64,000 bases of DNA from Demequina sp. NBRC 110052 (GCF_002090075.1 NZ_BBRI01000002.1:1-64000); one strand, 5' to 3'; shown: positions 39,100 to 48,300, counted from the first letter of the stretch. Made by a program: numbers and translations. The notes: generated by a model not told the origin, from the letters alone.

Positions 39100-40814
39100 G
39101 CGCCTCGCCTCGGGCGGCCTTCCGCCCCGACGGCGCCGTGGGGGCGGTGCGTCGCGCGGTGCTGTGGGTGCCGGACTGGCCGGTGGTCGCGGCGGCGGCG
39201 GAGGCGGGGATCGGCGCCGACGCGCCCGCGGCGGTGCTGCACGGGCGGGGACTGGTGGCGGTGTCGGCCTCGGCTCGCGCCATGGGGGTGCGTCGGGGGA
39301 TGCGCCGCCGCGCCGCGCAGCGCGTGTGCCCCGACCTGGCGATCCTCGGCTATGACGAGGGACGCGACTCGCGCGAGTTCGAGGCCGTCGCTGCGGCCGC
39401 GGAGCGCGTCGTGTCGGGGGTGGAGATCTCGCGCCCCGGGCTGCTGATCGTTCCCGCCGGGGGTGCGGCGCGCTATCACGGCTCGGAGGAGGCGCTCGCG
39501 GAGGCGCTGGTAGGTGCGGTTGCGGAGGACGCCGGGTGCGAGTGCCAGTTCGGCGCTGCGGACGGGCTGCTGGGGGCTGTGATGGCAGCTCGCGCCTCGG
39601 TGCTGGTCCCCGCAGGCGCCTCTGCGGACTTCCTGGCACCCTTGCCTGTGGGGTCTCTTGCGCACGCCGCCATGGACCGCTTCCAGCGGGTCGCGGTGGA
39701 GGAGCTCGCGGGTGTGCTCGACCGCCTGGGCCTGCACTCGCTGGGGCAGTTCGCCGCGCTGCCTGCCGGGGACGTCCTCGCGCGCTTCGGTCCCACGGGA
39801 GCGTGGGCCCGGCGTATGGCCCTGGGTGAAGACGTGGCGCCGCCCGTGCTCAGGCGTGCGGAGCAGGACATCGCCGTAGTCCACGCGTTCGAGGAGCCCG
39901 CGGAGCGCACCGAGCAGCTGGTGTGGCTCGCGCGCGAGGCGGCGCAGCGGCTCGATGCCGCGCTGCTGGACGCGGGCATGCGCTGCGGCAAGGTCCGCAT
40001 CGGCGCGCGCACTGCGAAGGGCGACGCGCTCGAGCGTGTCTGGCGCACCGATGTCGCCACGCGTGCGGGAGCGTTCGCCGGTCACATGGCGGACCGCGTC
40101 CGCTGGCAGCTCGAGGGCTGGCTGTCGGGGACTGCAGGCGGGCCTGAGCCCGCTCCGCTGGTCGAGCTGTCGCTGGTCGCGGAGGACGTGGTGCCACTCG
40201 GCGCCGAGCAGTCCTATCTGTGGGGAGGTTCCTCGGGTGCGGATGCACGGGCCAGGCGCACGTTCGAGCGGCTCCAAGGACTGCTCGGCGGCGAGGGTGT
40301 GCTGTCCGTCGCCGAACAGGGAGGACGCTCGCCCAGGGACAGGGTGCACGCGCTCGCCTGGGGGCAGGAGGGTGAGGCGCCGCGCCGCATTGCGCACCCC
40401 TGGCCGGGGCGCATCCCCGACCCGGCCCCCGCGACCGTGCTGGCTGTCCCGCTTGAGATCCAGGTGCTGGATGCGGGTGGGAGTCCCGTCATCGTGGATC
40501 GACGCCTGGCGCTCAGCGCTCCGCCGACGTGGGCGAGGCTGCAGGCCGACCCGTCCGATCGTCGGGCGCGTGCGGCACATCGTCACCCCTCGTCGGGGCA
40601 CGTCGGGGGAGCCGAGGGGCCGGTGTGGGAGCTGCCGCGCCCCGTGGAGGCGTGGGCTGGGCCCTGGCCCGTGGTCGAGAGGTGGTGGGCGTCCGACTCC
40701 GACCGGCGCGCCTACCTGCAGCTCGCGCTGCGCACCGATGACGGGGAGCCGGGCCTTGCGGTGCTCGTGGCGTTCGCGGACGGGAAGTGGAGGCTCGAGG
40801 CGCTCTACGACTGA
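39096..40814 (+). CDS. imuB: ImuB, Y-family polymerase-like mutasome hub
   Basis: 572 residues. Y-family polymerase layout, but the catalytic acids are missing: the first site reads VLWVPDWPVVAAAA and the SIDE-like motif is replaced by ISRPGLLIVPAGG. ImuB in M. tuberculosis is likewise catalytically dead and bridges DnaE2 to the sliding clamp. The clamp-binding motif is probably QSYLWGG near residue 370. The C-terminal part is Arg/Pro-rich with a final WRLEALYD. Coupled to imuA' through ATGA. Confidence 0.9.
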   Translation: MSASPRAAFRPDGAVGAVRRAVLWVPDWPVVAAAAEAGIGADAPAAVLHGRGLVAVSASARAMGVRRGMRRRAAQRVCPDLAILGYDEGRDSREFEAVAAAAERVVSGVEISRPGLLIVPAGGAARYHGSEEALAEALVGAVAEDAGCECQFGAADGLLGAVMAARASVLVPAGASADFLAPLPVGSLAHAAMDRFQRVAVEELAGVLDRLGLHSLGQFAALPAGDVLARFGPTGAWARRMALGEDVAPPVLRRAEQDIAVVHAFEEPAERTEQLVWLAREAAQRLDAALLDAGMRCGKVRIGARTAKGDALERVWRTDVATRAGAFAGHMADRVRWQLEGWLSGTAGGPEPAPLVELSLVAEDVVPLGAEQSYLWGGSSGADARARRTFERLQGLLGGEGVLSVAEQGGRSPRDRVHALAWGQEGEAPRRIAHPWPGRIPDPAPATVLAVPLEIQVLDAGGSPVIVDRRLALSAPPTWARLQADPSDRRARAAHRHPSSGHVGGAEGPVWELPRPVEAWAGPWPVVERWWASDSDRRAYLQLALRTDDGEPGLAVLVAFADGKWRLEALYD

Positions 40815-40837
40815 GGTGACGGACCAGAGCATGCGGA

Positions 40838-40869
40838 AGGGGCGGCCCCGCGTATGCGGGACCGCCCCT
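40838..40869. terminator. Rho-independent terminator between imuB and the LPETG gene
   Basis: A 14-bp stem with one mismatch, closed by a GTAT loop. It separates convergent genes and probably serves both; the T tract is poor in either direction. Confidence 0.75.
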
Positions 40870-40885
40870 ACGGTCATGGAAATCG

Positions 40886-42346
40886 CTAGATCTGTGCGCG
40901 TCGACGCATCAGCAGGAACGCGCCCACGAGGATCGACGAGGCCGCCGCTCCAGCAGGGGCCCATGGCGAGGTCGGGCCGGTCTCCGGAAGCTCCGGAGCG
41001 GCGGGCGTATCGGCGAGCACGATGGTCTCGGCCCTGACGGACATGACCGCGCCCGTCGCCGTGGTGCCGTTCAGCCAATCCGTCGAGAGGACTGCGGTCG
41101 AGCCCTCGACGCCCAGAGGCTCAGCGAGTGCGCCGAACTCGAAATAGTCCACTGTGGTGGACGCCGACGAGGCGCCGAGCGCTCCGTCAGGTCCCCGCAG
41201 ACCAAGCGAGTAGGACACGGAGTCCCAGTCGAAATCGATCGCCGAGTCGGTGAAGGGCAGCGAGAACGGCGGTGCGACCATGATGACTGCGCACGCCTCG
41301 GGGTTGACGACCAGGTCGTAAGGTGACTCCGGGTCGACACTCTCCGTGGGGATGCACATGTCCTCGGACGGGTCTGTGCCCTCCGCGACGAGCGCGCCGT
41401 CCTCGTCGTACACCTCGATGACGATGTCGGCCAGCGGAACGTCAACCTGAGACGGGTCGACGTCGATGAACAGGGGAATGCCGGCGCCGAAGTACTGAAG
41501 GCAGTAGGTGAACTGCCCCGGAGTGTCGATCGTGAAGCCGGCGGTGGACTCGGTGAAATGGGGGAAACCCTCCTCGTAGGGCTCTGCGACGAGGCAAGTC
41601 ATCTCGCCGACGACGGCGCCTTCAGGGAAGCCTGACCCGGAGAGCGTGTAGGTGCCGAGTGGCAGGCCCTCGCAGGCGATCGAGGCGAGACCCTCGAATG
41701 GTGCCTCGTAGTCGCATGCGGGGACGTCGCTTTCCGGGAGGCTGGAGCCGTCGAAGGTGAAGTCGAAGCCCGTGCTGCCGGTGAGGCGGTACTCCAGCTC
41801 GCCGAAGCCCAGGAACGTGTCGGTATACGTGAAGAAGCCCGCGCCGAAGATGGAGACCATCATTGCGCCGTATGCGGGGTAGAGCGCGCAGAAGATGTCG
41901 TCGCTCTCGCCGAGGCTGATCTCGCCGGTGCCGTCCGCCGCAGGCTCGAGATCAAGGCCCGTGCTGCACTCCGCGTAGAAGCCGAGTGAGGGATCGGCTC
42001 CGGCGGCACCGATCGCGTAACTGCCTGCCGGAAGATCGCCGCAATCGAGCGTGTACTCGGTGTAGTCCACATAGTCGTCGACGTAGACGTAGCACTCGCC
42101 GCCGCCAGGGACGGCGACGGCGCTGGCCGGGACGGTCGCGTCGATCTCGAAGACAAGGGCGCCGGTACCGCCGAAGATCTCGAAGGTGAGACCGTCGAAG
42201 ACGTCGGGTGCATCGTCGGGCACCGTGAGTGACACAGTCAGGTATCGGTCGTAGGCAACGGCCTGAGCGGGCGCGGCGACTGCGGCACCTACGGCTGCGA
42301 TGGACAGAACGGCCGCGGCGCGGCCGAGCATGGCGCGAAGGCGCAT
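40886..42346 (-). CDS. LPETG-type cell-wall-anchored surface protein
   Basis: 486 residues. Signal peptide about 1-29 (ending PAQAVA), a long acidic extracellular part, then the sorting signal LPETG near residue 452, a hydrophobic helix (APAGAAASSILVGAFLL) and the tail MRRRAQI. Two cysteine-containing units (about 30-155 and 156-290) share the pattern LxCGxLPxGxY...CSxx...CALY, followed by a third domain with no clear match. Adhesion or wall function is inferred. Position is odd: it lies, in the opposite direction, between imuB and dnaE2. The ribosome site is GAGGGGAAG. Confidence 0.85.
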   Translation of the reverse strand: MRLRAMLGRAAAVLSIAAVGAAVAAPAQAVAYDRYLTVSLTVPDDAPDVFDGLTFEIFGGTGALVFEIDATVPASAVAVPGGGECYVYVDDYVDYTEYTLDCGDLPAGSYAIGAAGADPSLGFYAECSTGLDLEPAADGTGEISLGESDDIFCALYPAYGAMMVSIFGAGFFTYTDTFLGFGELEYRLTGSTGFDFTFDGSSLPESDVPACDYEAPFEGLASIACEGLPLGTYTLSGSGFPEGAVVGEMTCLVAEPYEEGFPHFTESTAGFTIDTPGQFTYCLQYFGAGIPLFIDVDPSQVDVPLADIVIEVYDEDGALVAEGTDPSEDMCIPTESVDPESPYDLVVNPEACAVIMVAPPFSLPFTDSAIDFDWDSVSYSLGLRGPDGALGASSASTTVDYFEFGALAEPLGVEGSTAVLSTDWLNGTTATGAVMSVRAETIVLADTPAAPELPETGPTSPWAPAGAAASSILVGAFLLMRRRAQI

Positions 42347-42396
42347 GGGTACTTCCCCTCAGTCGGCGCGCCTCGGGGTTGGCGCGTCTGGCGATG

Positions 42397-42402
42397 AGCG
42401 TA
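42397..42402 (-). promoter_or_regulatory. Possible -10 of the LPETG gene (TACGCT)
   Basis: On the minus strand TACGCT is about 50 bases before the start codon, leaving a leader with a good ribosome site. No -35 was recognised. Confidence 0.35.
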
Positions 42403-42508
42403 GTGCCTGGCAGGCGCGAAAGGGAAGGGATCGTTCCGCGTGTTGTTCGCCACCTTGACGTCCGCGGAGAGCGCGGTTCCTCTGGCGGTCCTCACGTGTC
42501 GTAGCCAG

Positions 42509-42536
42509 GTGGCAGAATCGAACATATGTTCGAACA
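42509..42536 (+). promoter_or_regulatory. SOS promoter of dnaE2: -10 plus LexA box
   Basis: TCGAAC-ATAT-GTTCGA (42518-42533) is a perfect LexA palindrome, with CAGAAT (42513-42518) as -10. The 28-base block is the same as 38396-38423 except for one spacer base (A instead of G). Confidence 0.88.
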
Positions 42537-42549
42537 CGCGGGGAGGTGA
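42526..42549 (+). CDS. Seven-codon leader ORF in the dnaE2 leader
   Basis: ATG inside the LexA box opens a frame reading MFEHAGR and then TGA, ending 3 bases before the dnaE2 ATG and in the same frame. It begins 7 bases after the -10, the leaderless distance, and its last codons contain the dnaE2 ribosome site. It aligns with the true start of ImuA' (VFEQ). Whether it is translated is unknown. Confidence 0.4.
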   Translation: MFEHAGR

Positions 42550-42552
42550 GGC

Positions 42553-45500
42553 ATGCACGAGTACGCGGAGCTGCACGCGCATTCGGCCTTCAGCTTCCTC
42601 GACGGGGCGAGCCAGCCCGAGGAGATGGCGGCCGAAGCGGGACGCCTGGGACTGAGCGCAATGGCGCTCACCGATCACGACGGGCTGTATGGCGCAGTGC
42701 GCTTCGCCAACGCCGCGCGCGCAATAGGCTTGCCCGCGATCTTCGGAGCCGAGCTGCATATGTCAGTGCCCGACGGCCCTGGAGGCGCCCCGGTGCTCGA
42801 CGCCCCCACGAACCGCCCGGACCCACGCGGGAGCCACCTGCTCGTGCTCGCGCGCGGCGCGCGCGGCTACGCGAGCCTGTCGCACGCGATCGGGATGGCG
42901 CACCTGGCGACGGGCGAGAAGGGCACGGCGCACTACACGCTCGAGCAACTGGCCTCCGACGGCGGGGGAGACCTGCTGGTGCTCACGGGCTGTCGCAAGG
43001 GATCGGTGAGGCGCGCGCTCGCGGGCGTCGGCGTTCCCGGCGTCGGGCTCGACGCTCAGGGAGCGGGCGTGACCTCCCAGGGCTTTGCGGCGGCCAGGGG
43101 TGAGCTGGAGAGGCTCGCGGCGCTGTTCGGGCGCGACAACGTGGCTGTCGAGATCACCGACACGGACCAGCCGTACGACTCTGAGATCCATGACGCACTC
43201 GCCGACCTCGCGTTCGACGCCTCGCTGCCGCTCGTCGCCACCACGAACGCCCACTATGCGACGCCGCGCGACGCGGATCTCGCCGCCGCCCTCGCCGCCG
43301 TGAGATCTCGGTCGTCGCTGGACGATATGGACGGCTGGCTGCCGGGCGGCACCGGGCAGCACCTGCGCTCGGCGGGGGAGATGCTGCATCGGCACCGCCG
43401 CCACCCGCAGGCCGTCGTCACCGCAGCCCGACTGGGGGCGGAGTGCGCCTTCGATCTCCAGCTGGTCGCTCCGAACCTGCCGCCGTATCCCGTGCCGGAG
43501 GGGCACACCGAGGCGACCTGGCTGCGCGAGCTCACCTATCGCGGCGCGCGCGAGCGCTACGGGCCGCCCGACGCGGAGCGCGTGCCCGGCGCCTGGAATC
43601 AGATCGAGCACGAGCTCGCCGTGATCGAAGCCCTCGACTTCCCCGGCTACTTCCTCATCGTCCACGACATCGTGAGCTTCTGCCGCCGCGCGGACATCCT
43701 CTGTCAGGGGCGAGGATCCGCCGCGAACTCCGCCGTGTGCTTCGCGCTGGGCGTCACCGCCGTGGATGCCGTCACACATGGGCTGCTGTTCGAGCGCTTC
43801 CTCGCTCCCGAGCGCGACGGCCCGCCCGACATCGACGTGGACATCGAGTCCGACCGCCGCGAGGAGGTCATCCAGTACGTGTTCCAGCGCTTCGGGCGCA
43901 TCAACGCCGCGATGGTCGCCAACGTGATCCAGTACCGGCCGCGCTCCGCAGTGCGCGACGCGGCGCGCGCGCTCGGGTACGACGCGGGCCAGCAGGATGC
44001 GTGGTCCACGTCGATCGACCGCTGGTCCACGCTGCGCTCCGATCAGGAGGCGGAGGCGGCGTGGGCCGCGCGCCAGCGCGACGCCATGTGGCCCGAGCCT
44101 CCGCCCGCGCAGCCGCTGGACCACATCCCCACGCCGGTCGTGGACCTCGCGGAGCGCATGCTGCGGCTCCCGCGACACCTCGGCATCCACCCAGGCGGCA
44201 TGGTGCTGTGCGACAGGCCCGTGATCGACGTGTGCCCCGTCGAGTGGGCGCGGATGCCGGGACGCACCGTGCTGCAGTGGGACAAGGACGACTGCGCCGA
44301 CGCGGGCCTCGTGAAGTTCGACCTTCTGGGCCTGGGCATGCTCTCGGCCCTCAAGTATGCGTTCCGCTACGTCCACGAGGTGGAGCGCGAGGACCTGGGG
44401 CTGCACTCGCTGCCGCAGGAGGACCCGGCGGTCTACGACCTGCTGTGCGCCGCGGACACCGTGGGGGTGTTCCAGGTGGAGTCGCGCGCGCAGATGGCCA
44501 CGCTGCCCCGACTGAGGCCGCGACGCTTCTACGACATCGTCATCGAGGTCGCGCTGATCCGGCCCGGCCCCATCCAGGGCGGCTCGGTGCATCCCTACAT
44601 CAACCGGGCCCGCGGGCGCGAGGAGGTCACCTACCTGCACCCCCTGCTCGAGAAGTCGCTCGGCAAGACACTCGGGGTGCCGCTGTTCCAGGAGCAGCTC
44701 ATGCAGATGGCCATGGACTGCGCAGGCTTCGACGGCGCGCTCGCGGACCAGCTGCGGCGCGCAATGGGGTCCAAGCGCTCGCCCGAGCGGATGGAGGCGC
44801 TGCGCGCGCGCTTCATGGTGGGTGCGCACGAGCGGGGCATCACGCCAGACGTGGCCCACCAGATCTTCGACAAGCTCAAGGCGTTCTCCGACTTTGGCTT
44901 CCCCGAGTCGCACTCGTACTCGTTCGCGTACCTCGTGTACGCCTCGAGCTGGCTCAAGGTGCACAAGCCCGCAGCCTTCTACGCGGGGCTCCTCGCCGCG
45001 CAGCCGATGGGCTTCTACTCGCCACAGTCCCTGGTGGCGGACGCCAGACGCCACGGCCAGGTCGCGCTGAGGCCGTGCGTGGTGCGCTCCGAGGCATTGG
45101 CGAGCGTCGAGCGCCTCGCTGAACCGTTCGCGGCACCGCAGGAGATGCGCGAGGACATGGCGCGGCTCACGCGCGTGGACCCCACGCTCGCGGTACGGAT
45201 GGGCTTGCGTGCCATCAAGGGGCTCGGGGCGGAGGCGGCCGATGCGATCGTCGCCGCCCGCGAGGAGGCGCCCTTCTCCTCGCTGTCCGACATGGCCCGC
45301 CGCGTGCGCGTGCGGCCCGCCGGTGTGTCCGGGAAGGCCGGGCTCGCGCCCGAGCGCGGACTGAGCGTCGCGCAGTGGGAGGCGCTCGCGACCGCAGGGG
45401 CTCTCGAGGAGCTGGGCGTCACGCGGCGCGAGGGCCTGTGGGCGGCAGGCGTCCTCGCGCTCGAGGGCCCAGGGACGCTGCCCGACGCCGTGCCCGGGGT

Positions 45501-45936
45501 CGAGGCGCCGACGCTGCCGGGCATGTCGGCGGTCGAGGAGGCGGTGGCCGATGTGTGGGCCTCGGGGGTGTCGGTCGACACGTATCCGACCGCCTTCGTG
45601 AGGGATGGGCTCGATGCGCAGGGCGTGCTGCGCGTGGCGGATGTCCTCACGCACGAGGCGGATCGTCGGGTCGCGACCGCGGGCGTGGTGACGCATCGGC
45701 AGCGTCCCGGCACGGCCAAGGGCGTGACGTTCCTGTCCCTCGAGGATGAGACGGGCTTCCTCAACGTCATCTGCTCGCAGGGTCTGTGGCGGCGCTTCCA
45801 GGCCGTGGCGCGGCGGTCGCCAGCCCTGGTGATCCGCGGACGCATCGAACGCGCCGACGGCGCGACGAACCTGGTCGCCGAGCATCTCGCCCCGCTGAGC
45901 CTGGCGGTCCCGTCGCGTTCGCGAGACTTCCGCTGA
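42553..45936 (+). CDS. dnaE2: Error-prone DNA polymerase DnaE2
   Basis: 1127 residues. C-family polymerase for damage bypass. N-terminal PHP domain (HAHSAFSFLDGASQPEEM), catalytic Asp pair in GPPDIDVDIES near residue 425 with the third in VKFDLLGLG near 590, ESHSYSFAYLVYASSWLK, a helix-hairpin-helix region and a C-terminal OB fold (TAKGVTFLSLEDETGFLNV). Its length and sequence type fit DnaE2 rather than replicative DnaE1. ATG at 42553 follows GGGGAGGTGAGG. Has its own LexA promoter. Confidence 0.95.
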   Translation: MHEYAELHAHSAFSFLDGASQPEEMAAEAGRLGLSAMALTDHDGLYGAVRFANAARAIGLPAIFGAELHMSVPDGPGGAPVLDAPTNRPDPRGSHLLVLARGARGYASLSHAIGMAHLATGEKGTAHYTLEQLASDGGGDLLVLTGCRKGSVRRALAGVGVPGVGLDAQGAGVTSQGFAAARGELERLAALFGRDNVAVEITDTDQPYDSEIHDALADLAFDASLPLVATTNAHYATPRDADLAAALAAVRSRSSLDDMDGWLPGGTGQHLRSAGEMLHRHRRHPQAVVTAARLGAECAFDLQLVAPNLPPYPVPEGHTEATWLRELTYRGARERYGPPDAERVPGAWNQIEHELAVIEALDFPGYFLIVHDIVSFCRRADILCQGRGSAANSAVCFALGVTAVDAVTHGLLFERFLAPERDGPPDIDVDIESDRREEVIQYVFQRFGRINAAMVANVIQYRPRSAVRDAARALGYDAGQQDAWSTSIDRWSTLRSDQEAEAAWAARQRDAMWPEPPPAQPLDHIPTPVVDLAERMLRLPRHLGIHPGGMVLCDRPVIDVCPVEWARMPGRTVLQWDKDDCADAGLVKFDLLGLGMLSALKYAFRYVHEVEREDLGLHSLPQEDPAVYDLLCAADTVGVFQVESRAQMATLPRLRPRRFYDIVIEVALIRPGPIQGGSVHPYINRARGREEVTYLHPLLEKSLGKTLGVPLFQEQLMQMAMDCAGFDGALADQLRRAMGSKRSPERMEALRARFMVGAHERGITPDVAHQIFDKLKAFSDFGFPESHSYSFAYLVYASSWLKVHKPAAFYAGLLAAQPMGFYSPQSLVADARRHGQVALRPCVVRSEALASVERLAEPFAAPQEMREDMARLTRVDPTLAVRMGLRAIKGLGAEAADAIVAAREEAPFSSLSDMARRVRVRPAGVSGKAGLAPERGLSVAQWEALATAGALEELGVTRREGLWAAGVLALEGPGTLPDAVPGVEAPTLPGMSAVEEAVADVWASGVSVDTYPTAFVRDGLDAQGVLRVADVLTHEADRRVATAGVVTHRQRPGTAKGVTFLSLEDETGFLNVICSQGLWRRFQAVARRSPALVIRGRIERADGATNLVAEHLAPLSLAVPSRSRDFR

Positions 45937-46000
45937 CCATGGCCCGCCATCCATCGCTGCGATGTCCGATAACCGCCAGCGCGAGCGCGCTGCGTAGGTC

Positions 46001-47506
46001 ATGCTCGTAGGCATGTGGGACGACGACGCGCGATACGCGGTGATCCGCGGACGCGACGCGCGCTACGACGGCCAGTTCTTCACTGGCGTGCTCACGACCC
46101 GCATCTACTGCCGACCCTCGTGCCCTGCGCGCACCCCCGCGCGACGCAATGTCACCTTCTACCGCACCGCAGCCGCCGCGCAGGCCGCGGGCTTCCGCTC
46201 GTGCAAGCGGTGCCGGCCCGAGACGACGCCGGGTTCGCCCGACTGGAACGTGCAGGGCGACCTCGCCGCGCGTGCGATGCGACTGATCGACGACGGCGTC
46301 GTCGATCGCGAGGGCGTGGATGGACTCGCCGTTCGGCTCGGATACTCGCGCCGCCAGGTGCAGCGCATCCTGCTCGACGAGGTGGGCGCGGCCCCGCTGG
46401 CGCTCGCCACCGCGCATCGGCTCCACACTGCCCGAGCGCTGCTCGAGAGCACGGCCATGCCCGTCTCCGATGTTGCGCATGCCTCCGGCTTCGGCTCGGT
46501 GAGGCAGTTCAACGACGCCGCTCGCGCGGCTTGGGACCTCGCTCCCACACAGGTGCGTGAGACAGCACGCGGACGCCGGGCCGTGGTCGAGGGCGGCGAG
46601 AGGCCGCACGGCGCGGACACGAGCGCCGCGATCACGCGCGTCAACCTCCGGCTGCGGGTCCGCACTCCCTTCGATGGCGCGCGCGTGCTGGAACACCTGG
46701 CGGCGCGCGCCGTCGAGGGCGTCGAGATCTCGTCTCCCGGCGCTCACGAGCGCACGCTCACGCTCCACCACGGGCCCGCCGTGCTGCGGGTGCAGCCGGC
46801 GCCGGACGCGGTGGCCGCGACGCTTGAGGTCGCGGACCCACGTGACCTCGGAGCCGCCGTCGCGCGATGCCGTGCGCTGTTCGATCTCGACGCGGATCCG
46901 GCAGCTGTCAGTGAAGCGCTCGCTGAGGATCCCCTCATAGCGAGGCTCGTGGGAGGTGCGCCGGGACTGCGCGTGCCGGGCACCGTGGATCCCTTCGAGA
47001 CGGTCGTGCGCGCGGTGGTCGGTCAGCAGGTCTCCGTCGCAGGCGCGGCGCGGACGCTCGGCAGGATCGTCGCGCGGCATGGAACTGCGTGGTCCCCCGA
47101 CGGTGAGGTCTGTTGGCGCCTCATGCCGGGTCCCGCGCAGCTCGCGGACGTGGACCCCGACTCGGGCCTGCTTCCCACATCGCGGTGGCGCACCATCTCG
47201 GCGGTGGCGCGCGCGGTGCTCGAGGGCGAGCTCGACCTGCGGCCCGGAGCGGACCGGGAGGGCGTGCGCGCGGGACTCGCGCGCATCAAGGGCATCGGGC
47301 CGTGGACGCTCGAGTACGCCATGCTCCGAGGCTTCGCCGACCCGGACGCGTTCCCTGCCGGAGACCTGGTGCTCCAGCGCGTGACGGGCCTGGGGTCTGC
47401 GTCGTTGGAGCGGCGTGCCGAACACTGGCGCCCCTGGAGGGCCTACGCCGCGCAGCATCTCTGGGCGGCCCACACGGAAGGACGGAACGATGCAGAGCAA
47501 CGGTGA
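46001..47506 (+). CDS. alkA: Ada-AlkA fusion: Zn/HTH regulator with 3-methyladenine DNA glycosylase
   Basis: 501 residues in three parts. An Ada zinc domain for methylphosphotriesters (about 1-75; IYCRPSCPARTPARRN and RSCKRCRPE give the four cysteines), an AraC-type helix-turn-helix (about 90-180), and a C-terminal AlkA glycosylase (HhH-GPD, IKGIGPWTLEYAML with the catalytic Asp in PAGDLVLQ). It senses alkylation and removes alkylated bases. An ATG at 46013 (MWDDDARYAV) is an equally likely start and fits homologues better. The end overlaps ogt by 17 bases. Confidence 0.88.
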   Translation: MLVGMWDDDARYAVIRGRDARYDGQFFTGVLTTRIYCRPSCPARTPARRNVTFYRTAAAAQAAGFRSCKRCRPETTPGSPDWNVQGDLAARAMRLIDDGVVDREGVDGLAVRLGYSRRQVQRILLDEVGAAPLALATAHRLHTARALLESTAMPVSDVAHASGFGSVRQFNDAARAAWDLAPTQVRETARGRRAVVEGGERPHGADTSAAITRVNLRLRVRTPFDGARVLEHLAARAVEGVEISSPGAHERTLTLHHGPAVLRVQPAPDAVAATLEVADPRDLGAAVARCRALFDLDADPAAVSEALAEDPLIARLVGGAPGLRVPGTVDPFETVVRAVVGQQVSVAGAARTLGRIVARHGTAWSPDGEVCWRLMPGPAQLADVDPDSGLLPTSRWRTISAVARAVLEGELDLRPGADREGVRAGLARIKGIGPWTLEYAMLRGFADPDAFPAGDLVLQRVTGLGSASLERRAEHWRPWRAYAAQHLWAAHTEGRNDAEQR

Positions 47507-47990
47507 CACGAGGGTGCACGGGGCGATGACGATCACCACGCCTCTGGGTGCGATGACACTGACGGGCACTGAGCGCGGGCTGGACTCGGCATGGTTCAAC
47601 CGCGCCGACATGCCCGCAGACCAGTCGTCGGGGCGTGCGACGGATGCCGTCGCGTCGGGCGCGCGCGCCCTCTCGGCGTATTTCGCGGGCGCGGAGGACT
47701 GCGAGCCGCCGCCGCTCGACCTGCAGGGCACGGAGTTCCAGCGGCAGGTCTGGGGCGCGCTGCTCACGATCCCGTTCGGTGAGACGCGCACGTACCGCGA
47801 GATCGCGGCGGCGGTGAACAGGCCGCGCGCGATCCGCGCTGTGGCAGCGGCAATCGGCGCCAATCCGGTGGGAGTCCTGGTGCCGTGCCACCGCGTGATC
47901 GGCTCCGACGGAACCCTCACGGGCTACGCGGGAGGCATCGAGCGCAAGCGCTGGCTGCTGGCGCACGAGGGCGCTGCGCTCGCTCTCTGA
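47490..47990 (+). CDS. ogt: Methylated-DNA-protein cysteine methyltransferase
   Basis: 166 residues. Repairs O6-methylguanine by transferring the methyl group to the Cys in VLVPCHRVIGSDG. FQRQVWGALLTIPFGETRTYREIAAAVNRP is the helix-turn-helix part. It starts inside the end of the Ada-AlkA gene after GGAAGGACGG, so the two are translationally linked and form an alkylation-repair unit next to the mutasome. Confidence 0.93.
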   Translation: MQSNGDTRVHGAMTITTPLGAMTLTGTERGLDSAWFNRADMPADQSSGRATDAVASGARALSAYFAGAEDCEPPPLDLQGTEFQRQVWGALLTIPFGETRTYREIAAAVNRPRAIRAVAAAIGANPVGVLVPCHRVIGSDGTLTGYAGGIERKRWLLAHEGAALAL

Positions 47991-48083
47991 GGTCCGCCGC
48001 GGCGGCGCCCGTGGGAATACCAGTGGTGTCGTAGTCGGTTGACCACTGCGTCAGACAAGCACGATCACGAGGAGGCAGTACCT

Positions 48084-48230
48084 ATGTGGGATCTCATCCT
48101 GTGGATCATCGCCGTCGTCATCGGCATCATCGGCGTCGTCCGACTGTTCCAGAAGCAGTTCCTGTGGGGCATCGTCCTGATTGTCGTCGCCCTGCTGATC
48201 GGGCCTGGAGGCGTGAGTCTGTTCACGTGA
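48084..48230 (+). CDS. Small GPGG-motif membrane protein (48 aa)
   Basis: 48 residues with two hydrophobic segments (DLILWIIAVVIGIIGVV and FLWGIVLIVVALLIGPGG) around a short basic loop. The GPGG near the end marks the small actinobacterial GPGG-motif membrane protein family, whose function is unknown. The ATG at 48084 is chosen because GAGGAGGCAG lies 7 bases before it; a longer reading from 48039 has no ribosome site. Confidence 0.75.
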   Translation: MWDLILWIIAVVIGIIGVVRLFQKQFLWGIVLIVVALLIGPGGVSLFT

Positions 48231-48300
48231 CCCACGCCGCACGCTGAAGGCGAGGGCCACGGGTCCGCGCTGCAGTGTGCGGCGTCATCGATCACGCAAG

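Noticed and set aside
38289..41078. 929-residue open frame opposite imuA'-imuB
   Set aside because: Antisense to well-supported genes with Arg/Pro/Ala bias and no motifs.
42763..46014. 1083-residue open frame opposite dnaE2
   Set aside because: Typical high-GC shadow: Arg/His/Gly-rich, no domains, antisense to a clear DnaE2.
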